From an uncultured Flavobacteriaceae bacterium (GTDB lineage: Bacteria; Bacteroidota; Bacteroidia; Flavobacteriales; Flavobacteriaceae): a stretch of DNA of 23,085 nucleotides. Below, one piece after another: positions 1 through 8,173 of this stretch. The position numbers and the translations under genes are program-made. The DNA lies in assembly GCA_937901915.1 (NCBI GenBank), contig CALGUD010000093.1:1-23085 (forward strand), given 5' to 3'. The notes below the pieces were generated by a model. That model saw only the letters and a list, made by a program, of their open reading frames with translations, was not told the origin of the DNA and ran no database searches. Position 1 is the first letter of the stretch. Every line of letters starts with the position of its first letter.

Positions 1-810
1 TGGTCCGCCAATTTAAATCTTGGAACAAGTAAAAATGAAGTACTTTCTTTGGGTCAACTTGAGCAAATGGAAGGTGGCTTTTTTGAAACAGCTAACATCA
101 CAAGAATTGTTGTTGGAGAACCTTTGTTTCACTTCTATGGATTAGTAACGGATGGTATTTATCAGACTCAAGCTGAAGCTGATGCGGCACTTGGTGCTGG
201 AACACTTATAGGACCCGGTGATATGAGGTATAAAGATCTAAACGGTGATGGTGAAATTACATTATTAGGTGACGGTGCGATAATTGGAAATCCTTATCCG
301 GATTTAACGTACGGTCTTAATTTAACTGCTAATTATAAACAATGGGATTTCAATATGTTTATAGCAGGTGTAGCCGGAAATGACATTTTCAATACTAATA
401 TTTATGATTTAGAGGGAATGCCAAGACTATTTAATTCCGGCACCGCTGTTTTAGACAGATGGTCAGGGCCTGGCACTTCCAATACAATTCCGATAGCTAA
501 TAACGGAGTTAACGGTATAAATACAGAGATTTCTGATCGTTACGTTGAAGATGGTTCATTTACCAGGTTGAGAAATTTAAGCATAGGCTATACAATTGAT
601 GGTGATATGCTATCAGACGCTATTACACAATTAAGACTATATATAAGTGGCCAAAACTTAATAACCATTACTGATTATTCCGGGTTAGATCCTGAAATTG
701 GTCAAACTGCTGTTTTTAGTGGCCAGCAAAATAATTTTGACCATGGCATTGACAGAGGTAATTACCCGCAGCCAACATCAGTTTTAATAGGTATGCAACT
801 TACATTTTAA
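1..810 (+). CDS. SusC-type TonB-dependent outer-membrane transporter, C-terminal part (5' truncated by window)
   Basis: This is the C-terminal 269 residues of a SusC/RagA-family TonB-dependent receptor. The frame is open from base 1, so the gene begins upstream of the window; the TTG at 49 is not a real start. SusC proteins are 22-strand barrels that import oligosaccharides across the outer membrane with a SusD lid. Visible hallmarks are the DLNGDGEIT calcium-loop-like segment followed by IGNPYPDLTYGLN, the late RYVEDGSFTRLRNLSIGY motif, LRLYISGQNLITITDYSGLDPE, and a terminal strand ending GMQLTF with the C-terminal phenylalanine typical of barrel proteins. All of these are characteristic of SusC C-termini. 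The susD gene follows after 10 bp, so the two are co-transcribed. The downstream GH26 and epimerase genes suggest manno-oligosaccharides as substrate, which is inference from context. The plug domain and TonB box cannot be seen. Confidence 0.96.
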   Translation, partial: WSANLNLGTSKNEVLSLGQLEQMEGGFFETANITRIVVGEPLFHFYGLVTDGIYQTQAEADAALGAGTLIGPGDMRYKDLNGDGEITLLGDGAIIGNPYPDLTYGLNLTANYKQWDFNMFIAGVAGNDIFNTNIYDLEGMPRLFNSGTAVLDRWSGPGTSNTIPIANNGVNGINTEISDRYVEDGSFTRLRNLSIGYTIDGDMLSDAITQLRLYISGQNLITITDYSGLDPEIGQTAVFSGQQNNFDHGIDRGNYPQPTSVLIGMQLTF

Positions 811-820
811 AAAAAAAAAT

Positions 821-2320
821 ATGAAAAAAATTAAATTATTTTTAGCATTCGTTTTTTCCACGATGCTGATACAATCATGTAGCGAAAATGATTTAGAATT
901 AACAAATCCTGAACAATTGTCGCCTGAAACGTTCTTTAAAACAGAACCACAAGTTGAGTCTGCGGTAAATGCAGTATATGCAAATTTACAGACTATAGGC
1001 TTATACACCCGTCATATGTATTTTATGATGGACAATATGTCTCATGAAAATATGATAGCAATTCACTTAGAAGCTGACAAAAAGGAATATTATAATTTTT
1101 CTTTTACAGCAACCCACGGAGCAATAGGTGAGTATTGGAATAGCTGCTTTAGAGGTATAAATAAAGCCAACTTTGTGATTCAAAATGAAGAAGCCATAAA
1201 TGCTATTCCCGAGTCTTTTTTAACTTCAGCCAGGAAAGCTAAATACATTGGTGAAGCAAAATTCTTAAGAGCGTTCTACTATTTTCTTTTAGTTACAAGA
1301 TTTGGTGATGTTCCTTTAATTACAACAATCCCTGAAACTGCAACTGGTTATCCAAGAGCTCCGAAAGCAGATGTTTATCAGCAAATTATTGCTGATTTGC
1401 AAGATGCTCAAGCTGATCTTTTAGACAAATCGGTTGAACAGCCTGAAAGAGCAAATAGAGGTGCTGCTACTGCATTATTAGGCAAAACATATCTATTTAT
1501 GGGAAATAAATCTGCTGCTATAACAGAATTTAATAAAATTTATGGAACATATAGTTTAGAAGATGAATATTTCAATAATTTCATGGAAGAAACAGAACAT
1601 GGCCCAGAATCTATATTTGAAGTTGCGTATGATGATGATATGGGTGGTGATGCAGTATGGAATTCCGGATTTAGCGGTGCAGGCCCGAATGAAGTGCAAT
1701 TAAGAGGCCAGGAATACGGCTTTTTAAATTGGTTTAATGTGTATCCTTCTGATGAGTTATTAGCTGAATATGAAGCTGGAGATACCAGGGATGATGATAG
1801 CTTTTATTTCCCTGGCGATACATATGCTGGTGGAGCTGGTGGGCCTATTACTGCTGATCAGTTAGTGGTGGATGGAGTTCAGGCCTCTGCAGGTTGGAGA
1901 AAATATCAAAACTATTATAAAGATTTAAGTGAAGATGAACAGTCTGGAATTAACATGAAAGTAATCAGATATGCTGATGTATTGTTAATGATGGCTGAGT
2001 GTGTTTATGAAACCAATCCTGGTCTTGCAATGGATTATATTAACGAAGTTCGTTCAAGGCCAAGTGTAAATTTACCTGATGTTGTTGGTTTATCTGGCCC
2101 AGATTTATTTGATGCTATCGTTCATGAGCGTATGGTTGAATTAGCCGGCGAACAACATCGTTTCCCTGACATGGTAAGATGGGGAATTGCATCTGAATAT
2201 TTAGAAAGTACTGGGTTCAATAACTTCCAGGTTGGAAAACACGAATTATTTCCTATACCAGCAGGTGAAATAAACTCTAATGAAGCTTTAACTGAGGAGG
2301 ATCAGAATCCTGGATATTAA
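821..2320 (+). CDS. SusD/RagB-family glycan-binding lipoprotein
   Basis: This is a 499-residue surface lipoprotein that binds glycans and closes the SusC pore. The signal peptide ends in a lipobox (LIQSC, Cys20). Typical SusD features follow in order: the N-terminal LTNPEQLSPETFFKTEPQVESAVNAVY segment (given here as its key part, residues about 27-53), the AKFLRAFYYFLLVTRFGDVPL TPR-type motif near residue 150 (RAFYYF core), the AATALLGKTYLFMG helix, and the C-terminal region with IRYADVLLMMAE, INEVRSR, HERMVELAGEQHRFPDMVRWG and an ending in ALTEEDQNPGY. These are diagnostic of the SusD/RagB family. The gene lies 10 bp after susC, with an A-rich leader and no Shine-Dalgarno site, which is normal for Bacteroidota. 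A rho-independent terminator follows 26 bp after the stop. The bound sugar is not evident from sequence; beta-mannan is inferred from the neighbours. Confidence 0.97.
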   Translation: MKKIKLFLAFVFSTMLIQSCSENDLELTNPEQLSPETFFKTEPQVESAVNAVYANLQTIGLYTRHMYFMMDNMSHENMIAIHLEADKKEYYNFSFTATHGAIGEYWNSCFRGINKANFVIQNEEAINAIPESFLTSARKAKYIGEAKFLRAFYYFLLVTRFGDVPLITTIPETATGYPRAPKADVYQQIIADLQDAQADLLDKSVEQPERANRGAATALLGKTYLFMGNKSAAITEFNKIYGTYSLEDEYFNNFMEETEHGPESIFEVAYDDDMGGDAVWNSGFSGAGPNEVQLRGQEYGFLNWFNVYPSDELLAEYEAGDTRDDDSFYFPGDTYAGGAGGPITADQLVVDGVQASAGWRKYQNYYKDLSEDEQSGINMKVIRYADVLLMMAECVYETNPGLAMDYINEVRSRPSVNLPDVVGLSGPDLFDAIVHERMVELAGEQHRFPDMVRWGIASEYLESTGFNNFQVGKHELFPIPAGEINSNEALTEEDQNPGY

Positions 2321-2346
2321 TAAAATTATTTTAAAATTATTAAAAG

Positions 2347-2370
2347 GACCGTCTAAAAAATTAGACGGTC
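2347..2370 (+). terminator. Rho-independent terminator after susD
   Basis: A perfect 10-bp stem (GACCGTCTAA paired with TTAGACGGTC) encloses an AAAA loop and is followed directly by seven T residues. It lies 26 bp after the susD stop and separates susCD from the mannanase gene. It should end most susCD transcripts and set a lower level for the downstream enzymes, or mark the start of a separate transcript. Confidence 0.93.
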
Positions 2371-2520
2371 TTTTTTTATGTTTCATTTCAAAATCATTTG
2401 AAGAATTCTTAACGCTACTATGAACCTCCACCAGCACCTCTAAGTAATTAGCAAACGTATTGATACTAAAAAATCAAAGTATTATACTCAAAAGTCAAAA
2501 TCCTTTAGGTTATTCTATTA

Positions 2521-2548
2521 TTTAGTAATATTGAAAAATATTACTAAA
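2521..2548 (+). repeat. Perfect 12-bp inverted repeat with GAAA loop just before the GH26 start
   Basis: TTTAGTAATATT is followed by GAAA and then AATATTACTAAA, a perfect 12-bp inverted repeat ending 8 bp before the mannanase ATG. As RNA it would form a hairpin closed by a GNRA-type tetraloop immediately in front of the start codon. As DNA it would be a symmetrical operator. There is no T tract behind it, so it does not look like a terminator. A role in controlling translation, RNA stability or repressor binding is inference. Confidence 0.7.
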
Positions 2549-2556
2549 ATCAAAAA

Positions 2557-3720
2557 ATGAAATTTATTGCATCTAAACTCCTATACATATTTTTCACATC
2601 ACTTTTACTTATTAATTGTGAAACTAAGACTGAAAAATCAGAATTAATAGTTAACACTGAAGTTGCAGAAGACGACAACTCCATGTTTACAGACCAGGAT
2701 TTAACGCATGAAACAAAAGCACTTCATACTAAATTAGTAAACATCGCTAAAAAAGGCATTGCTTTTGGCCATCAGGATGCCACAGCTTATGGTATTGGAT
2801 GGAAACATTCAGGTTTTCCCAGCGAAAGTGACATAAAAAAACTCACCGGTGATCATCCAGCTGTTATAGGCTTTGAAATTGGTGATCTCGAAATTGGACG
2901 AGAAATGAACCTGGATTCGGTTAATTTTAATTTAATGAAAAAACTTATTCAGGAAGCACACCAAAATGGTAGTATTATAACTATTAGCTGGCATGCAAAT
3001 AACCCTGTAACGGATGGCAACTCCTGGGATAAAACACCTGCAGTTTCACAAATTTTAAAAGACACTGAATTCAAGAAAAAATTTGAAGGGTATATAGAAA
3101 AAGTTGCCAATTTTTTTCTTGATTTAAAAGATGACAATGGTAAGTTAATACCAATAGTTTTTCGTCCATGGCATGAAATGACAGGCAGTTGGTTCTGGTG
3201 GGGAGGCGAAAACCGTACTACTGAAGAATATAAACAACTTTTTAGAGAAACTGTGGAGCTTCTAAGAGATAAACATAATGTACATAATTTATTATATACG
3301 TATTCTCCTGACAAAATTTATCATAACACCGAATATTTGCTAAACTATCCGGGAGATGAATGGGTAGATATGCTTGGAATAGATATTTATGATTCAGGCA
3401 ACCACGATTATATAAAAATGACCACCAATGCCCTGGAACTCATAAAATATATTGCAGCCGCCAAAAACAAACCATTTGCATTTACTGAAACCGGTAGGGA
3501 AATAATCCCCGAAAATAATTGGTGGACAGAGACTTTCTATGAAGCTGTAAAAAACAGTGGAGCCTCATATGCTTTGGTGTGGAGAAATGCCAGTAATGAC
3601 CATCATTATGCTCCTTTTAAAGGCCACAATAGTGCAGAAAATTTTATAGAATTTGTGAGTAATGAGGATATTTTACTACAGAAGGACATACAACAGTTAT
3701 ATGAATTCAAAGAAAACTGA
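2557..3720 (+). CDS. GH26 endo-beta-1,4-mannanase lipoprotein
   Basis: This 387-residue protein is a glycoside hydrolase of family 26 that cleaves beta-1,4-mannan, glucomannan or galactomannan. The signal peptide ends at LINC (Cys21), so it is a lipoprotein, probably displayed at the cell surface or in the periplasm. The catalytic domain spans about residues 50-380. The family signature RPWHEMTGSWFWWG (about 203-216) holds the acid/base Glu207, preceded by the usual His. FTETG (about 309-313) holds the nucleophile Glu311. GHQDATAYG (71-79) and ISWHANNP (143-150) are also typical of GH26. The length fits a single-domain enzyme without a carbohydrate-binding module. The gene follows susD after 236 bp that contain a terminator and an inverted repeat, and it precedes the epimerase by 55 bp. 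Some GH26 enzymes release mannobiose, which would feed that epimerase. Endo versus exo action cannot be told from sequence. Confidence 0.93.
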   Translation: MKFIASKLLYIFFTSLLLINCETKTEKSELIVNTEVAEDDNSMFTDQDLTHETKALHTKLVNIAKKGIAFGHQDATAYGIGWKHSGFPSESDIKKLTGDHPAVIGFEIGDLEIGREMNLDSVNFNLMKKLIQEAHQNGSIITISWHANNPVTDGNSWDKTPAVSQILKDTEFKKKFEGYIEKVANFFLDLKDDNGKLIPIVFRPWHEMTGSWFWWGGENRTTEEYKQLFRETVELLRDKHNVHNLLYTYSPDKIYHNTEYLLNYPGDEWVDMLGIDIYDSGNHDYIKMTTNALELIKYIAAAKNKPFAFTETGREIIPENNWWTETFYEAVKNSGASYALVWRNASNDHHYAPFKGHNSAENFIEFVSNEDILLQKDIQQLYEFKEN

Positions 3721-3775
3721 TGATAGACAGTATTGGAATTGTATCAAAAACGGTTCTGATATCTAAATTAGATTA

Positions 3776-4954
3776 ATGAAAAAGCTTGAGAATTTAAAAT
3801 CGTTATTAAAAAACGAATTAAATAATATACTTACATACTGGAAAAATAATACCCCGGACAATGAGAACGGTGGTTTTATTGGCCATATTGATTACCCGGA
3901 CATCAAAAAAACTGAAGCAAATAAGGGGATTATCCTTAATTCCAGGATATTATGGTCTTTTGCTGCTGCATCTAACTTTTATGGTGATAAGAGGTATAAA
4001 GGTCTCTGCGAAAGAAGCTATAATTATATAAAGTCTCATTTTAAAGATAATCAGAATGGTGGGGTTTACTGGGAAGTAGATTACAAAGGTAATCCGGTTA
4101 ATAAACGGAAGCAGGTCTATGCACAGGCATTTACCATCTATGCCCTGTCTGAATACTATCTGTTTTCCAATGATGAAGAAGCTAAAAACTGGGCCATAGA
4201 AATTTTTTACCTGATTGAAAAATATGCTTTTGATGTTGCGAATGAGGGATACATAGAAGCTTTTAATGAAGAATGGAGACCTGTTGAAGACATGCGACTT
4301 AGTGAAAAAGATGAGAATGAAGCCAAATCAATGAACACACATCTTCATATTATGGAAGCCTATACTATATTATACAAAATATATCCGACAGAAAATGTGA
4401 AGATAGCACTTGAGCGATTGGTGAATGTTTTTCTCACCAAGTTTCTTCGGGACAATGGACATCTGGACCTTTTTTTCGATAATCAATGGAATTTAAAAAG
4501 TACAGTATATTCCTACGGACATGATATTGAAACAGCATGGCTTCTTATTGAAGCTGCCAAGATTCTAAATAATCCGGGATTACTTAAACGAACTCAGGAT
4601 GCGGCAATTTTAATTACAAACACCTTTATTTCTGAAGCAATTGACAGGGATGGAGCTGTAATGAATGAAATAAATACCAAAACCGGACACATTGATACGG
4701 ACAGGCATTGGTGGCAACAAGCTGAAGCTATTGTAGGTTTGTATTATGCATTTCGAATTACAAATGATGAAAAATATATAAATGTAGCTTTGAAAGTATG
4801 GGATTTTATAGAGGGCAAAGTTATCGATCATAAATATGGGGAATGGTTTTGGTTGATTGATAAAAACGGTAGTTATAATCATAAGGACGAAAAAGTAGGT
4901 ATGTGGAAATGTCCCTACCACAACAGCAGGGCAGCAATTCAAATTAACCTATAG
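3776..4954 (+). CDS. Cellobiose/mannobiose 2-epimerase (AGE family)
   Basis: This 392-residue cytoplasmic enzyme (no signal peptide) belongs to the N-acylglucosamine/cellobiose 2-epimerase superfamily, an (alpha/alpha)6 barrel. It interconverts the reducing-end glucose and mannose of beta-1,4-disaccharides, so mannobiose becomes mannosyl-glucose. Diagnostic pieces are GGFIGHID near the N-terminus, NSRILW (about 55-60, conserved Arg57), NTHLHIMEAYT (His189 and His191), YGHDIETAWLL (about 247-257, His249), DRHWWQQAEAIVG (about 309-321) and CPYHNSRAAIQ (about 379-389, His382). The conserved histidines of the last groups correspond to the general acid/base residues of cellobiose 2-epimerases. The length matches the family (about 390-420). 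It lies 55 bp after the GH26 gene and is probably co-transcribed with it. In known Bacteroidota mannan loci this enzyme works with a mannanase and a GH130 mannosylglucose phosphorylase; the latter is not in this window. Confidence 0.92.
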   Translation: MKKLENLKSLLKNELNNILTYWKNNTPDNENGGFIGHIDYPDIKKTEANKGIILNSRILWSFAAASNFYGDKRYKGLCERSYNYIKSHFKDNQNGGVYWEVDYKGNPVNKRKQVYAQAFTIYALSEYYLFSNDEEAKNWAIEIFYLIEKYAFDVANEGYIEAFNEEWRPVEDMRLSEKDENEAKSMNTHLHIMEAYTILYKIYPTENVKIALERLVNVFLTKFLRDNGHLDLFFDNQWNLKSTVYSYGHDIETAWLLIEAAKILNNPGLLKRTQDAAILITNTFISEAIDRDGAVMNEINTKTGHIDTDRHWWQQAEAIVGLYYAFRITNDEKYINVALKVWDFIEGKVIDHKYGEWFWLIDKNGSYNHKDEKVGMWKCPYHNSRAAIQINL

Positions 4955-5059
4955 CATTGAAAACCTTTTATAAATAGAAAAAATTTAATCATGGTTATTT
5001 TGCCCCAAAATTGGGTTAGTATGTTAAAGTTGATGAAAGCAAACCTTCCGGCAAAAACA

Positions 5060-7150
5060 CTACTTGAGTTGACTAACCGCCACCTCAACATCCGTAACCG
5101 GTAACTTGCACACCCTGTTTTGGCATACATAGATATAGGTTTCATCTTCCTGAAAACGATTTTCGAGGAGTGGCATGTTACTTTCTTTTGTTGAGCCAGC
5201 AAATACAGCATTGGGAATATATTTTTTGTACATTTCCAATGCTTTTTCCGGAGCCTTATCCCCTACTACAACTATTTCATAATAAGGTTTTAATTCATTT
5301 AAGACCAACTGGCCCCAATTGCTGGAACTACCGCCGTACTGTTCCATATTCGGTCTGATAACGGCTAACATTCTGTCAACCATTTCTGCATAGGACTTTT
5401 CTCCAAAATAGTGGCTTAATTTAAAAAGATTGTTTGCCATTACCGAATTTGAAGAAGGTATCACTCCATCCTCAGTTTTTATTAACTTAGTAATGAGATT
5501 TTCAGCTTTACTGTAATAAAACAAGCCTGTTTTTTCATCAAAAAATTCTTCAATAGCCTTATCTGTTAATTTTCTAGAAGCGTTTAAATAATCTTCATTA
5601 AAGGTAACTTCATACAGTGCCAGATATGCTTCCGCGATATGTGCATAATCATCTAAAAAACCATCTATACTTGCTTCTCCTGAAATATACGAATGGTATA
5701 ATTTCCCGGAAGAATTCATAAAATTAGCTGAAATAAAGTCTAAGGCTTTCGTCGCTTTATTTAAATATTCTTCATTACCTAAAACTTTATATGCATCAAC
5801 ATACGCTTTTGCCATGAGTCCATTCCATGAAGCTAGTGCTTTGGTGTCAAGGCCTGGTTTTATCCTCTTATTTCTTACGTCCAGCAATTTTTCTTTCCAC
5901 GATGCTACTTTTGTTTTTAATTCATCCAATGTAATATCGTTCTGTTCGGCAAAATCTGCATCAAAACTATCCCTGATAAAAACATATTTATTTTCTTCCC
6001 ATAGCCCTTGTTCGTTTACATTAAAATAATCAGCAAACAAATCAAAATCATCAACCAAAATATTTTTCAATTCTTCTTCTGACCAAACATAAAATTTACC
6101 TTCTTCTTTTTCGCTATCGGCGTCAATCGCTGCGTAAAAAAGTCCATCCTCAGAAGTCATTTCCCGGTCTATAAATTGAAGTGTTTCAATTACTATTTCT
6201 TTGTAACGTTCCTCTCCAAAATAAGAGTATGCATCGGAATAAAGACTTACCAACTGTGCATTGTCATATAGCATTTTTTCAAAATGTGGCACTTTCCATT
6301 CGTTATCCGTTGCATAACGGTAAAATCCACCTCCTATATGGTCATATACACCTTTGAGCGCAATTACATCCAATGTTTGTCTCACAAAATTCAACGTTTC
6401 CTCATCATTATTCTGAACTCCGTATCGAAGTAAAAAACTATAATTGTTGGGCATCATAAATTTTTCATTGCCTATAATTCCACCATTTTTTAAATCCCAG
6501 TATTTCTTCCAATTTTCATGCATAAGCAACAGTGTGGAATCATTAACAGGCTTGGCTTCCTCAACGGCTTCTATAAGGCTTATTTGCTCGATTCCTCCTT
6601 GCAACCGGGTAGCAAATTCTTCTATTTTCTTTCTTTCATTTTTAAAAAGGTCTATGGTTTTATGTAAAGTTTCAATCCATTGTTCTTTTGTAAAATAAGT
6701 ACCTCCAAAAAAAGGCCTTCCATCTGGAAGTGTTATGGCATTTAACGGCCAACCCCCGTTTCCGTTATTCATAAGCTGCACGGCATTCATATAAATTTGA
6801 TCTACATCGGGGCGTTCTTCCCTGTCAATTTTAATATTGATAAAGTTTTCATTCATTATTTTGGCAACCTCTTCGTCTTCAAAACTTTCATGGGCCATTA
6901 CATGACACCAATGACATGAAGAATAACCTACTGAAATAATAATGGGCTTATCTTCTTTTTTTGCAAGTTCAAGTGTTTCATTATTCCACGCTTTCCAATT
7001 TACGGGATTATGTGCATGTTGTAATAAATACGGACTGCTTTCATGTACAAGGTCATTGGTGAATTTATTTGTTGATTTTTCTTCTTCTTTACAGGATAGA
7101 AAAATAAAAACCGATAAAAGCAATAGCGTATTTAAAAGAGAACTTTTCAT
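5060..7150 (-). CDS. DUF255 thioredoxin-domain lipoprotein (YyaL/SSP411 family)
   Basis: This 696-residue protein has an N-terminal thioredoxin-like DUF255 domain and a C-terminal (alpha/alpha)6 barrel related to glycosidases and epimerases. I chose the start at 7150 because it gives a clean lipoprotein signal (MKSSLLNTLL to FLSC, Cys20). The longer frame to 7207 adds 19 polar residues in front and overlaps the divergent gene. DUF255 hallmarks are YLLQHAHNPVNW (41-52) and the redox-like CHWCH (Cys79 and Cys82) in GYSSCHWCHVMAHESF. Further on come INIKIDREERPDVD, GGWPLN, GGTYF, VPHFEKMLYDNAQL and LASWNGLMAKAY. The C-terminus contains YVCQNRVCKLP. The family is widespread, from bacteria to human SPATA20, but its reaction is not settled. 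The lipid anchor places this copy outside the cytoplasm. It converges with the epimerase gene across 105 bp in which I see no clear terminator. Confidence 0.93.
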   Translation of the reverse strand: MKSSLLNTLLLLSVFIFLSCKEEEKSTNKFTNDLVHESSPYLLQHAHNPVNWKAWNNETLELAKKEDKPIIISVGYSSCHWCHVMAHESFEDEEVAKIMNENFINIKIDREERPDVDQIYMNAVQLMNNGNGGWPLNAITLPDGRPFFGGTYFTKEQWIETLHKTIDLFKNERKKIEEFATRLQGGIEQISLIEAVEEAKPVNDSTLLLMHENWKKYWDLKNGGIIGNEKFMMPNNYSFLLRYGVQNNDEETLNFVRQTLDVIALKGVYDHIGGGFYRYATDNEWKVPHFEKMLYDNAQLVSLYSDAYSYFGEERYKEIVIETLQFIDREMTSEDGLFYAAIDADSEKEEGKFYVWSEEELKNILVDDFDLFADYFNVNEQGLWEENKYVFIRDSFDADFAEQNDITLDELKTKVASWKEKLLDVRNKRIKPGLDTKALASWNGLMAKAYVDAYKVLGNEEYLNKATKALDFISANFMNSSGKLYHSYISGEASIDGFLDDYAHIAEAYLALYEVTFNEDYLNASRKLTDKAIEEFFDEKTGLFYYSKAENLITKLIKTEDGVIPSSNSVMANNLFKLSHYFGEKSYAEMVDRMLAVIRPNMEQYGGSSSNWGQLVLNELKPYYEIVVVGDKAPEKALEMYKKYIPNAVFAGSTKESNMPLLENRFQEDETYIYVCQNRVCKLPVTDVEVAVSQLK

Positions 7151-7175
7151 TGAATTATTATGTTTAACTTCACTG

Positions 7176-7207
7176 CAAATTAACGGAAAATGAGGTTTAT
7201 ATTTCAA
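7176..7207 (-). promoter_or_regulatory. Candidate Bacteroidota promoter for the DUF255 gene
   Basis: Read on the minus strand, TTG (7207-7205) is followed after 21 bases by TTAATTTG (7183-7176), one mismatch from the TAnnTTTG -7 consensus. It lies 25 bp upstream of the chosen start at 7150 and overlaps the beginning of the divergent lipoprotein gene. This supports the shorter start of the DUF255 gene. Confidence 0.4.
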
Positions 7208-8044
7208 TTATTAGTGCTTTTTATTGTAGTTGTTTCCTGTGCTCAGAATTACGGTAAATTAAACCATATAGCCGACTTACCAAAAACATTGAGTGAAGTA
7301 TCGGGCATACAAAAAATAGGAAATAATGGGTTAATATGGATGGTAAACGACAGCGGCAATAAAGGTCATATCTATGGCGTCAATAATAAAGGAGCGATTG
7401 AGAAAGAGATTATGATTGAAAAAGCCAAGAATGTTGATTGGGAGGAACTCACTAAAGATGAAGAAGGTAACCTTTATATTGGCGATTTTGGAAACAATAA
7501 TAACAAACGGCAAGATCTTACAATTTATAAAATATCAAACCCCGATTTAATAGAAGAGAAAGAAACCGAATCAACGAAGATTACTTTTAATTACCCGGAA
7601 CAAAAAGACTTTCCTCCGGAAAAGAGTAAAAGGCTATACGATGTGGAGGCTTTTATTTATTTAAATAACAACTTTTATTTGTTTACAAAAAATCGTTCTT
7701 CTGATTTTGACGGCACCACTTTCCTCTATAAAATTCCCACCAAAGAAGGAAATCACAATGCTCAACTTATTGCAACTTACAAAACATGTAAAGAACCAAA
7801 ACATTGTAAAATAACTGCGGCAGACATTAGCCCGGACAATAGTAAAATTGTTTTACTGGGCCATGACAGGTTATGGATACTTTCTAATTTTGAAAACGAT
7901 AATTTTTATTCCGGGGATATTGACACCTTTAATCTGGAACATTCCTCCCAGAAAGAAGGAATTTCTTTTACAGACAATAACACTATTCTAATAACTGACG
8001 AAAGTAAAGGTGGTGGTAATCTTTATTCATTACAACTCAAATGA
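7190..8044 (+). CDS. Lipoprotein of unknown function, propeller-like
   Basis: This 284-residue protein is a lipoprotein by its signal peptide (VVVSC, Cys17). I do not recognise a named family with certainty. The sequence looks like an irregular beta-propeller: SEVSGIQKIGNNGLIWMVNDSG, WEELTKDEEGNLYIGDFGNNNN, DVEAFIYLNNNFYLFTKN, ITAADISPDNSKIVLLGHDRLWIL and KEGISFTDNNTILITDE each pair a short acidic turn with a hydrophobic strand (the key cores are VSGI, WEEL, DVEAF, AADISPD and EGISF). The VSGI, DxEE/DVEA and EGI motifs with conserved acidic residues recall SdiA-regulated and esterase-like phytase propellers, which bind calcium, but this is only a resemblance. The start lies just 39 bp from that of the divergent DUF255 gene, so the two share a very compact control region. 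No enzyme residues can be assigned. Confidence 0.85.
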   Translation: MRFIFQLLVLFIVVVSCAQNYGKLNHIADLPKTLSEVSGIQKIGNNGLIWMVNDSGNKGHIYGVNNKGAIEKEIMIEKAKNVDWEELTKDEEGNLYIGDFGNNNNKRQDLTIYKISNPDLIEEKETESTKITFNYPEQKDFPPEKSKRLYDVEAFIYLNNNFYLFTKNRSSDFDGTTFLYKIPTKEGNHNAQLIATYKTCKEPKHCKITAADISPDNSKIVLLGHDRLWILSNFENDNFYSGDIDTFNLEHSSQKEGISFTDNNTILITDESKGGGNLYSLQLK

Positions 8045-8142
8045 ATTATTACAAAATTAAATTTTTATAGTACAAACTCCGTATTTCCCAGTTAAAAATC
8101 CAGAGAGTGTTTGTTATTTCCATTATAAATCAGCAAATAAAT

Positions 8143-8150
8143 TATCTTTG
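8143..8150 (+). promoter_or_regulatory. -7 promoter box upstream of the PhnA-domain gene
   Basis: TATCTTTG matches the Bacteroidota -7 consensus TAnnTTTG exactly and lies 23 bp before the ATG at 8174. The nearest upstream TTTG (8110-8113) is too far for ideal spacing, so the -33 element is weak or absent. A short A-rich leader follows. Confidence 0.55.
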
Positions 8151-8173
8151 TTGTCTAAATTAAAACCAAAAAA

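Noticed and set aside
784..1008. Minus-strand frame over the susC-susD junction
   Set aside because: It overlaps the well-supported start of susD and has a low-complexity, phenylalanine-rich translation caused by the A-rich leader.
5004..5015. CCCAAAATTGGG as a terminator between the convergent epimerase and DUF255 genes
   Set aside because: The stem would be only four to five pairs with a very small loop and no T tract on either side.
7151..7207. Longer N-terminus of the DUF255 protein starting at 7207
   Set aside because: It places 19 polar residues before an intact lipoprotein signal, overlaps the divergent gene, and a candidate promoter lies inside it.
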